From: Buxus sempervirens
Lineage: Eukaryota > Streptophyta > Magnoliopsida > Buxales > Buxaceae
DNA: 64,000 nucleotides
Direction of reading: 5' to 3'
Assembly: GCA_947561395.2 (NCBI GenBank)
Contig: OX387192.1
Coordinates: forward strand, 2,480,001-2,544,000
The notes beneath the pieces are model-generated. The model did no database searches and had not been told where the DNA came from. It was given only the letters and a program-made list of their open reading frames with translations. A program made the position numbers and the translations under genes. Below, piece after piece: positions 35,715-45,082 of this stretch. Positions within the stretch are counted from its first letter, which is position 1. The number at the start of each line of letters is the position of its first letter.

Positions 35715-38402
35715 ATGGCTAGGAGTCGTTCTCGGGTTAGAGAGGAGGTTGACCCAGCTGATCAGCCCTCCAGTTCGCGGGCTCGGACAGAGGCGAGCTC
35801 CAGTGCTACCTTGTCTGAGCCATTGGATGTCTCTCGAGAGAGCTCTGCTGAGGTAGACTTTCAAGAATTTTTCTTTCTTTTCTTTCTTCTATTCTCCTTT
35901 CCCACACAATCTTCACACTGCCCTTGGATTTTAGCCCGTGGTTGCACCAGCTCGGGGTCGAGGTAGAGGCAGAGGCAGAGTCCAGGATCAGGCCCCTGAG
36001 GGCGAGAGAGGCCGTGGTAGAGGCCGAGGCAGAGCCAGAGATATGGCTCCGGAGGGGGTTGCTGTAGCTTTGGCAGGGGTCTCTGAGGAGTTGAGGGCTT
36101 CTGTGCATGATACAGAGCTCCTCCATGGCTTGGATAGCCACCCCTCCATGTGCATCAGGGCCGATGTGCCGCTTCCCTACTACTCTTCCCACCTGCGCGG
36201 CAGCTGGGGGAGATTCAGCGAGTTGGCACGGTCACTTTCTCCGGCACTCAGGCGGGAGTTTGGGAGATGTCATCTGGATCACTTCCTCAGCATTCCATCG
36301 TTCAGAGCCGACCGTCCACTCATCTTTGCCATGATGGAGAGATACTTCCCAGAGACACAGTCGTTCCACCTGCCGGACGTGGAGCTGGGGATCCGCCCCT
36401 CCGATTTTGTGATGATTACTGGCATTCCTCTGACGGGGCGGACCATCGTCTTGGAGCGGCCCTCTGCGGAGGATATGGGCCTCCTTCTGGGGTATCAGGC
36501 CCTGCCACCTACTGCCTGGGATGGGAGGAGTGGCCGGCTCTCCATTAGCTGGCTGCGGGAGAGTCTGGCTCGACATTTCGAGAGGAGGCATGAGACCATC
36601 TCCGTGGAGGATGCAGCCTTTGTGCCTATCTTCCGGCACGTATTCCTGTTGATGCTTGGGAGCTGCTTTTTCCCGGAGGATACGACCGGCGTCAGCCCAC
36701 TTTTCCTGGATGCTTTGAGAGATCTCCATCAGACCCGCCAGCTAGCATGGGGTCGGCTCATTTATGGGACCATCTTGGCCGGGCTGTGCCGTGCAGTTCG
36801 AGGTCTGGCATCCCCGAGAGGCGATGGAGTTAGCAGCCGGTTCTTCTGGCAGATTCTGCAGGTATTGAATTCATCTGTCTGGCTTAATTCCTTAGGCTAT
36901 ATCTTTTCTTGACTGATTTTTCTTTTGCTAGGTGTTCATGTACACCTACATGACCTTCTTCCGACCCTCCCCGGTACCTGAGGTTGCGGATTTCCCTGTG
37001 GCCCTGCGATGGTCGGCCCAGGTTCGAGATGCCGATAGGAGCCAGCCTCGTACCGCTCGGGTGCACTTAGACCGTGCACGCCGATCTGATGTAAGTCCTC
37101 TATCTTTTTTTCTTTTATTTTCTTTCCTGTACCTTGACTGTATCTGACCACTTTGCTTCTTTGCAGCTCATTCTATCCCGTCCAGATGACGTGGATGTCG
37201 GAGTCGCCCGTGAGATGGCCGTACAGGATGCTTTCGAGAGAGATCTCCGACGTCAGCCCTACCAGTGCTTCCTTGGGAGGCTTGGTAGGGTGATGTACTT
37301 GGGAGAGCGCCTGTACTACCAGCACACTGGCGCACTTCGCATCCCCGTCCCTCCTCCTGCTGTAGGTCCCGACACACTCCTCCCGGGCTTTGATGTTGAT
37401 CAGTTCGATCACTTCTTGGATGCGGAGGGGCTTACAGTAGCTGGAGATTATGACGAGTGGTTCCAGCGGGTGTCTATTGGATGCTTGATGGATCGACCCA
37501 CTCGTGCTGGGGTGACAGAGATTGGCGGGATCCGCATCCGGATTCATGAGGACACAGTAAGTCTTGTACTTTTCATATCTTCATCTTTTCTTTCTTTATG
37601 TATTTCTTATCCTGCTTCTGTTCTTGCTGGCAGGTACACGAGCTGAATTCCATTCGGGACCGGTTCGAGAGCCAGCGGGCTGCGATCGATGATATGATCG
37701 CGGAGCACGATGCGGTCGTGGCCCAGCGGGATGCTCGGATCAGGGAGCTGGAGGCCCTAGTTGCTGAGCTCCAGTCTAGACAGGTATCTGGTCTTCTCAT
37801 ATGTTCATTTCTTTCATTATTTTCTGTTTCTGCTATTCTGATATGCTTGTTTGACTTGTGCAGGGCCCGGTCCATGATCAGGATGCCTTCTTTGAGCATG
37901 ATTTCCTGATTCCTGACCCATCTCCTGCTCGGGCCTCTGATCCCGAGGATGTCCCAGCTGCTGATCCTGACGAGCCGGATCCTCCTGCTCCTTCTGCAGA
38001 CATTCCTGGTATGATCTTCTTTTCATCCTCTTCTTTTATTCTTCCTTATATCTGAATCTTCTGATTTTTCTCTTTTCTGTGGACTCAGCTACTTCTGATC
38101 CTGGCCCCTCTGCTGCTGATGCTGGGCCTTCTGGAGCTACGGGAGCAGAGGATGCTTTGGATGAGGGCCCAGTTGGGCCGGTTGCTGCTGAGCCCGAGGC
38201 TTCTTCCCCAGATTCTACTCCTGCTCCTCCTCCAGATCTCGAGGATTATTGCTTGGAGTATCATCTTCAGCAGGTGGTAGGTCGGCATCCTCGCCATGCG
38301 GCCGAGCGGATTCTTGCATACTCTAGAGGCCGAGCCCTTTGGGGGAGACGCCGTAGAGGTGGACGTGGCCGAGGACTCGGGGATGATCCTGCACAGGAGT
38401 AG
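35715..38402 (+). CDS. Gene A: plant-mobile-domain protein, antisense gene of element 1
   Basis: Seven exons with GT-AG junctions keep one frame of 740 aa: 35715-35852, 35935-36861, 36932-37090, 37167-37556, 37634-37783, 37864-38008, 38089-38402. An N-terminal RG-rich, AT-hook-like tract (GRGRGRGR, twice) is followed by a plant mobile domain in exons 2-4 (HGLDSHP, YFPETQSFHLP..ELGIRPSDF.MITGIPLTG, LLMLGSCFFP, AWGRLIYGTILAGL, IGCLMDRP). Exon 5 is a coiled coil, then an acidic Pro/Ala region and a basic GRRRRGGRGRG end. No stop is found. It lies between pol and the 3' LTR on the opposite strand, so its introns survive reverse transcription. Element 2 carries the same gene. The domain is known from plants and transposons; a regulatory, DNA-binding role here is inference. 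Confidence 0.82.
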
Positions 38403-38855
38403 ATTAGGATTATATTTTTCATTTTCATGTATTTTTATCATCCCTGTACAAAAACTTTCAGATATATATGAAAAAAAACTTTTTATTCATTCTATTATGT
38501 CTTGCACATCTCCTGCTCTCAATTCTATGCAATTATGACTTGTAAGCAGGTAAAACAGGTAAAAATTCGGATTTTTTCATCCTTAGCCCTTTTTTTTGCA
38601 TTTTTTCTCGGTATCCGGTCTGACATACCGGTATGTTATACCGGATATTCATGGAATCCTTTGTATCCGGTATACTTATCCGGATATTACCAAAGCCTTT
38701 GTATCCGGTCTGAGTTACCGGATATGTTAAAAGATGCTATAAATGCAACCAGTCTCGGGATTTGGGCATTTTTTACGAGTTTTTGAGTTTAAAAAACCCC
38801 CTTTTTCGCCTTTTTCTTCCTCCTCTTGAGTTCTAGCTTGCTCCCGTCAAATCCA
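38403..38855 (+). promoter_or_regulatory. Gene B promoter: motif cluster plus TATA box
   Basis: 38611-38727 holds three TATCCGG..CCGGATA palindromes, and a TATA box (CTATAAAT, 38737-38744) follows 10 bp later, about 110 bp before the gene B ATG. Element 2 has its own motif cluster (60650-60780) and TATA (CTATATAAA, 60802-60810) at the same place. 38403-38610 is the gene A 3' end, with no other feature. Confidence 0.7.
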
Positions 38856-40513
38856 ATGGAATCTGGATCATCTTCTGCCCCACTATTGTCTGTCCATACT
38901 GCCTCCCCTGCAAAACAGCCTTTTAGATCAAAACCCCCAAATCTCACTAGGTACAACCCTGTGGATTCCTTTTACACCAGGTGGGTTAACTCTATGACTC
39001 TAGATGAGGAGAGGAGATGGGGTACTACCAATCTAGGTCATACCCTGCTCATTCCCAAGGTTCCCTTCAAGTGGGAGATTATAGAGGCCATGATTGGTCA
39101 TTGGGTTCCTGATCTCAACTTGTTCCGTTTTGGGACCCATGAGATGACCCCAACCATTGAAGAGGTGGAAATCATCCTGGGCCTGAGGTTTGATGAGAAG
39201 GTGGTGAATCCACCTCTTAGGCCCAGTTATAAGAAGGAAGCTTCTACTTTTTTGGGCATAGGGAAGAAGGACTTGGGGGATTCTGACACCCTTTTGACCC
39301 TATCTAAGGCTTTTTTGACTGAGAAGCTTTTGAGGGGAGAAGATAAGGAGGCCCGATTCAATGCCTTGACCTTGATTGTGGTCAACCAATTACTTTTCCC
39401 ACGGGAGGATGACGAGGTGGACTTGGCCTTGATTTCCGTGATATGCCAGGTCAGGGAGCGGGAGAGGTTGGCCCCTATGATTTTAGCTGGGATATATCAG
39501 GCCTTGACTGACTGCTACAACAGGAAGTCGAAACGCTTCTTAGCATGTGCCCAGATCCTGCAGGTAAACAAGTTTTTTTTTTTTTTTTTTTTTTTTTTTG
39601 TACAATGTGCTGACACCTCTCTCTTCCTTTGCAGCTTTGGCTACTTGATCATTTGAGCCAGATTGAAGAGATCAATCGACACTTCTTCCCGAGTCTGAAA
39701 GTCCCTTTGTTGATGAGCAACAGGGAGTGCCCCGATATTTCAGGGGGCAAACAGGGCTGGTTCACCTTCTTGGGCTCGCTTCAGGATGACCAGGTGAGAT
39801 GGCCTGGTACTTATCAACCCAATGCGGAGACAGTGATTAGCTTCCGTGACCGCAACTTTCTGATCCTAGCTGGCCTAAAGCATGCAGTGCTGTATCTTCC
39901 TCTGCGGGTCCTTCGTCAGTTCCGAGCGACCCAGGGGATTATCATCCCATGTGGATATGAGGATCGTCTTGGGCCTCTTTCTATGAAGCTGAATGCCTGG
40001 TTGATGAAGGAGTGGTCTTATGTCCGCTTTATGCATGGTCCAGTCTTCTCGGAAACCCATGTGAAGGATTATCTCTTCTGGATCAAGGAGCAGATACAGA
40101 CTCAGGCCCCAGTACCCGAAGATCCTCCTGTAGTCTTGGCTCCCACCTATGAGGACATTCTAGAGTCTGAGCGGGCTTCTCATAAGCGGCTTCAGCAGAT
40201 ATGGGTACGGGAGGCCCAGGAGCTCAGGATACAGGGCGCTTATCTGGAGAGGCAGCTTGATGAGCAGACCTCACGCCGTATTGCCGTGGAAGAGAAGCTG
40301 GAGGAGCAGAGGCAGGCCCGTCGCTTCGAGGTCCGTATGATCCGGCAGAAGTACCAGGATACTTTGGCCAGCCTTAGGAGTATGAGGATCCAGCAGGCCC
40401 TTTCAGATGAGGTCATTTCCTTCCTGAGTGATCCCACTGCAGAGGGGGCTTCAGGAGTCATTGCAGCTCAGGCAGCTCGGATTCGGGAGCTTGAGGAGCG
40501 GCTAGGATACTAG
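38856..40513 (+). CDS. Gene B: DUF7745-like protein, antisense gene of element 1
   Basis: Two exons, 38856-39563 and 39635-40513, join in frame to 528 aa across an intron made almost wholly of T. I take the ATG at 38856; upstream in-frame codons are TTG only. Residues about 40-110 (TRWVNSMTLDEE, EAMIGHWVPDLNLFRFG, MTPTIEEVEIILGLRF) and the later LPLRVLRQFRATQGIIIP match the DUF7745 family found across plant genomes. From about residue 400 it is a long coiled coil ending IRELEERL. No stop is found. It has its own TATA and motif cluster, follows gene A, and converges on pol. Function is unknown; the coiled coil suggests oligomerisation or a partner, possibly gene A, whose exon 5 is also coiled coil. 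The element 2 copy keeps the same intron site. Confidence 0.8.
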
Positions 40514-41467
40514 CTTTATTTCCTGCACATTTTTCATACCTTTGTACAAAATTGAACTCCAATAGTGGAAATACAAAGGTTTTAATTCAAAATAAAGTTT
40601 TTATATTATTGGCCTCAGAATGCTCAGATGCTTGTAAAAACAAAGGTTTTATGAAAAGTATTTGATTTCTCATCACTGGCCAAAGTATAATTTTTCCTTT
40701 TTATATTTTTTTTGTATATTTTTTTTTTTTTGAAATTTGGTCCATGCACTTAATCACCTATAATTAAAGGAATTAGAACCAGATTAAATAATGAAAAGGG
40801 TAGTTCACAAAATACTGAGGGATCAGAACCGTCCATCTTAGGACCTTTAGAGTCATTCCCAACTGCCAAAACTGCCCCATTCTGCTCATGCCAACTTTGC
40901 TTGAAGCTCGGATCCCCATGATCAACTCAACCTCTGATTTTCTTTCATTTTTCTTATTTTTTTTCTTTTTACCTTTTCGCCAATATTGCCCCTAGCGCCA
41001 GTTACGGTTTTCACTAGGGCCGGCTTCTGAATTCCGTCATCACCCATCTTACTCTGACATTTGAATGAACAAACTAAGATCACCGAGGGCTTAAAAATAG
41101 GACGAAATAAAGGCTAGGCTCAGTTTATGAAAGAACGGGTATTAAAGGCCCAAAATTTTTCAAGTGTGGAAATAGGTCAACCGGACTTACAGTCATGATG
41201 AATTTAACCCTTTTCCCCCAAATTGCATTTTTTGCATTTTCCTTTTTTTCACACTTGGCTTTCATTTGCCATTTCCATTGCTTTTCCTCTCTTTTTCTTT
41301 TTCTTTCCTTACTTTGCCCCAATTTGTTTTGCCCCTATTTAAGACTGTAAATCCGGTTTGGGTTTATCAAAGAAACGAACCGGCTCAACTTGGCTAGACT
41401 AGGGATTAGAATTTTTTTGAAGGAAATAAAGAAAAATGGCCTCGGATCATTTCCTAGAAATATTCAC
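40514..41467. other. Convergent spacer between gene B and pol
   Basis: Non-coding, but clearly homologous to 62722-63662 in element 2, including 'ttggcctcagaat.ctcagatgctt', 'tttgatttctcatcactggccaaagtata', 'attacggttttcactaggg' and 'aataggacgaaa.aaaggcta'. It must contain 3' UTR and polyadenylation signals for gene B. Confidence 0.6.
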
Positions 41468-41587
41468 TCAAGGAAAATACCTTTTTACCGCATCAGAGTT
41501 AATGGGCTCAGGAAAATCTGACCCATCCATTTCTGCTAAGATGAGTGCACCCCCTGACAGTACTTTCTTGACGACATATGGGCCTTC

Positions 41588-44500
41588 TCAATTGGGTTTG
41601 AACTTACCACGAGGATCTTCCAAAAATGGTAGAATTTTCTTTAGCACTAAGTTTCCTTCTTGGAAAGTTCTGGGCCTCACTTTCTTATTGTAAGCCCGGG
41701 CCATTCTCTTCTGGTACAACTGTCCATGGCAAAGCGCTTTCAATCGCTTTTCTTCTATCAGGTTAAGTTGATCATGTCTTGACTGGACCCATTCGGCTTC
41801 TTCTAGTTCTGCTTCCATGAGCACTCGGAGTGATGGGATCTCCACTTCCACGGGCAAGACTGCTTCCATCCCATAGACTAGGGAGTACGGGGTTGCCCCA
41901 GTTGAAGTCCGGATCGAGGTTCTGTAGGCATGTAGAGCAAGTGGCAGCATTTCATGCCAATCCTTGTAGCTCACTACCATCTTCTGAATGATTTTCTTTA
42001 TGTTTTTGTTTGCTGCTTCTACTGCCCCATTCATCTTTGGCCTGTACGGAGCTGACTTATGATGGGTGATCTGAAACTGCTCACACATTTTCTTCATGTC
42101 CTTGTTCTTAATATTTGAAGCATTGTCTGATACTATAGCACTTGGCAGTCCATAGCGACAAATAATATTGTGCTTCAAAAATTTGATCACATGGTTGCTT
42201 GTGATATTTGCATATGAGGCTGCTTCCACCCACTTAGTGAAGTAGTCAATCGCCACCAGGATGAATCTGTGCCCATTCGATGCCTTAGGTGAGATCATGC
42301 CAATAACATCTATGCCCCACATAGAGAAGGGCCAGGGTGATGTCATGTTGTGCAGCTCACCTGGGGGTGCATGCTTATTATCTGCATATATCTGGCATTG
42401 GTGGCACCTCCTGACATGTATACAGCAATCATGCTCCATGGTTGTCCAGTAGTATCCCAGCCTCAGGATCTTCTTAGCCAGCATGTGTCCACTCATATGA
42501 GGCCCACAGACTCCTCCATGTACAGTCTCAATCAGCCTTTCCGATTCCGCCTTGGCAACACATCTTAGCAGAATGTCATTATGTGACCTCTTGTACACAT
42601 GTCCACCGCTTAGCAGAAATTGACCAGCCAATCTCTGTATTGTCCTCTTCTCAGTAGCAGTGGCATTTTCTGGCAAACTCCGATTATTCAAGAAGTTCTT
42701 GATATCCTGAAACCATGGTGTTTCTTCTTCTGGTGCTCCCTCTAGAATGAGACAGTAAGCCGGTTCATCTCGGACTTCAATTTCCAGCGGTCTGATGTCT
42801 ACTCCTTCTGATATGCTGACCATTGAAGCCAAGGTTGCTAAAGCATCCGCAAACTGATTCTTAGCCCTTGGCATATAGTTGAAGGAAATTCGAGTGAAAT
42901 TTGTGCTTATTTCTTCCAAGTACTGGTGATAGGGGATCAATTTGTGATCCTTGGTTTTCCACTCACCAGTTGTTTGGAAGATGATAAGACTCGAATCCCC
43001 ATATACGTCAAGTTCCTCTACTCCATGATCCATGGCTGCTTGCAATCCAATTATGCATGCTTCATATTCTGCTATGTTATTGGTGCACTGGAATCTCAGC
43101 TTTACTGCAATTGGGATGTGTGAACCATCTGGTTTAACCAAGACTGCCCCTATTCCGTTCCCATTCATGTTGGCGGCCCCATCGAAGAACATCTGCCAAG
43201 AACTCTCACTGTCCTCCTCTTCAGTGTACAGAATAGCCTCATCGGGAAAGTTGGTCTTCAAGGGTTGATATTCTGGCAGAGGATGTGCAGCCAGGTGATC
43301 AGCTATGGCTTGACCCTTGATCGCCTTCTGGGTGATGTATGTGAGGTCAAACTCGGACAATAGTAGTTGCCACTTTGCCGTCCTGCCAGTCAGTGCCGGT
43401 TTCTCAAATAAATACTTCAGCGGGTCCATCCGGGATATCAATAGTGTGGAGTGACTAAGGAAATAATGCCTTAGCCTCTGAGTGGCCCACACTAGAGCAC
43501 AGCAAGTCTTTTCCAATGGTGAGTATTTAGCTTCATATTCTGTGAATTTTTTACTCAGATAGTAAATTGCCCTTTCTTTTCTACCAGTCTCATCATGTTG
43601 CCCCAAGACACATCCCATCGACGTTTCCAACACTGACAAGTACAGGATCAGCGGTCTTCCTGGAGTTGGTGGCACTAGTACCGGTGGGTTCAGCAAATAC
43701 CTCTTTATGGTGTCAAATGCCTGCTGGCAGTCCTCATTCCAGACCGTAGGGTTATCTTTCCTTAGAAGTTTGAAAATTGGTTCACAGATAGCAGTGAGCT
43801 GTGCTATGAACCGGCTTATGTATTGAATCCTTCCAAGAAAGCCCCTGACCTCCTTCTCAGTTCTGGGTGCTGGCATTTCAATTATGGCCTTGGCTTTAGC
43901 CGGGTCGATTTCAATTCCTCTCCGGCTCACTATAAACCCCAGTAATTTCCCTGATGTAGCCCCAAAGACGCATTTAGCCGGGTTAAGCCGTAAACTGTAT
44001 TTCCTGAGCCGATCAAACACTTTCTTCAGATTGATCAAGTGGTCCTCCTCTTTGCATGATTTGGCAATCATATCGTCCACGTAGACCTCCATCTCCTTAT
44101 GGATCATGTCATGAAATAGTGCAGTCATGGCCCGCTGGTATGTTGCCCCAGCGTTTTTAAGCCCAAATGGCATGACTGTATAGTGGAATGTGCCCCAAGG
44201 CGTGATGAATGCTGTTTTCTCTTGATCCTCCTTAGCCATCTTGATCTGATTATATCCTGAGAAACCATCCATGAAGGAGAACAGGCTATGTACCGCAGTA
44301 TTATCGACCAGAATGTCGATGTGTGGAAGCGGAAAATCATCCTTTGGGCTTGCCCTGTTTAAGTCTCTATAATCCACGCACATTCGGACCTTCCCGTCCT
44401 TCTTTGGTACTGGCACTATGTTTGCGAGCCACTCTGGGTACGTAGAGACTGCCAGAAATCCAGCTTGGAACTGCTTGACCACTTCGTCCTTGACCTTTAA

Positions 44501-45082
44501 GGTCCATTCAGGTTTCAATCTTCTCAGCTTTTGCTTAATCGGCTTAACCCCTGGTAAAATTGGCAACTTATGCACCACCATGTCCGTGTCCAACCCTGGC
44601 ATGTCCCGATATGACCAAGCAAACACATCCTTGTAATCTGCCAAGAACTGTGACATTTCATTTTTCTGCACATCAGACAAGCATGACCCGATTTTCACAA
44701 TTTTTGGGTCCTCTTCGGTCCCAAGATTTATGGATATGGTCTCCTCAATATTAGGTTGGACCCCCTTTTCATGACGTTCCAATTGGTATTCAATTTCTTT
44801 TGGAACGTCTTCTTCTTCGACCTCGGTCTCTTCTTCGACCCCCATGAGATCAAAGTCGAGCTCAAGATCGAAGTCATATTCAACCTGGTCCAATTCGGTT
44901 TGATTATATGGTTCATAAGTGGTTTGGACTTTTTTGAAAAATTTAAATTTTCTAGAAAAAATAGAAAAATCTTTTTGGGTTTTTTGTGGGCCTTCTAAAC
45001 ATAATTCCCCTGAAGACGAAGGCCCATTAGAACCTTCAGGGAAATGGCATTCCACTATTGGAGTTTTTTTTTGGAAGCCGCG
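41588..45082 (-). CDS. Pol of element 1: RT, two RNase H domains, integrase
   Basis: Open from 45082, with no ATG at its start; translation should enter by -1 shift from pro at 45064. Numbering from the GTG at 45053-45055: RT about 180-400 with FMDG (Asp263) and YVDD (325-328); a first RNase H about 460-590 whose expected catalytic Asp is replaced (LYLSVLETSMG); a second, archaeal-like RNase H about 615-745 with Asp625, Glu663, Asp687 and Asp737; integrase with a zinc-binding region (CHQC) and catalytic Asp916, Asp977 and Glu1013 spaced D35E. A TGA at 41588-41590 truncates it where element 2 has Trp in WEGPYVV. The next 40 codons remain open to 41468, so the loss is recent. The dual RNase H is the hallmark of the Tat group. 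Confidence 0.95.
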   Translation of the reverse strand, partial: RGFQKKTPIVECHFPEGSNGPSSSGELCLEGPQKTQKDFSIFSRKFKFFKKVQTTYEPYNQTELDQVEYDFDLELDFDLMGVEEETEVEEEDVPKEIEYQLERHEKGVQPNIEETISINLGTEEDPKIVKIGSCLSDVQKNEMSQFLADYKDVFAWSYRDMPGLDTDMVVHKLPILPGVKPIKQKLRRLKPEWTLKVKDEVVKQFQAGFLAVSTYPEWLANIVPVPKKDGKVRMCVDYRDLNRASPKDDFPLPHIDILVDNTAVHSLFSFMDGFSGYNQIKMAKEDQEKTAFITPWGTFHYTVMPFGLKNAGATYQRAMTALFHDMIHKEMEVYVDDMIAKSCKEEDHLINLKKVFDRLRKYSLRLNPAKCVFGATSGKLLGFIVSRRGIEIDPAKAKAIIEMPAPRTEKEVRGFLGRIQYISRFIAQLTAICEPIFKLLRKDNPTVWNEDCQQAFDTIKRYLLNPPVLVPPTPGRPLILYLSVLETSMGCVLGQHDETGRKERAIYYLSKKFTEYEAKYSPLEKTCCALVWATQRLRHYFLSHSTLLISRMDPLKYLFEKPALTGRTAKWQLLLSEFDLTYITQKAIKGQAIADHLAAHPLPEYQPLKTNFPDEAILYTEEEDSESSWQMFFDGAANMNGNGIGAVLVKPDGSHIPIAVKLRFQCTNNIAEYEACIIGLQAAMDHGVEELDVYGDSSLIIFQTTGEWKTKDHKLIPYHQYLEEISTNFTRISFNYMPRAKNQFADALATLASMVSISEGVDIRPLEIEVRDEPAYCLILEGAPEEETPWFQDIKNFLNNRSLPENATATEKRTIQRLAGQFLLSGGHVYKRSHNDILLRCVAKAESERLIETVHGGVCGPHMSGHMLAKKILRLGYYWTTMEHDCCIHVRRCHQCQIYADNKHAPPGELHNMTSPWPFSMWGIDVIGMISPKASNGHRFILVAIDYFTKWVEAASYANITSNHVIKFLKHNIICRYGLPSAIVSDNASNIKNKDMKKMCEQFQITHHKSAPYRPKMNGAVEAANKNIKKIIQKMVVSYKDWHEMLPLALHAYRTSIRTSTGATPYSLVYGMEAVLPVEVEIPSLRVLMEAELEEAEWVQSRHDQLNLIEEKRLKALCHGQLYQKRMARAYNKKVRPRTFQEGNLVLKKILPFLEDPRGKFKPN

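Noticed and set aside
36232..36729. 165-codon minus-strand frame inside gene A
   Set aside because: Antisense shadow of the mobile-domain exon; no recognisable domain and not kept in element 2.
35938..38402. Genes A and B as captured host genes or the window's main host loci
   Set aside because: Both occur in the same order and place in two separate elements, inside element borders, so they belong to the retrotransposons.
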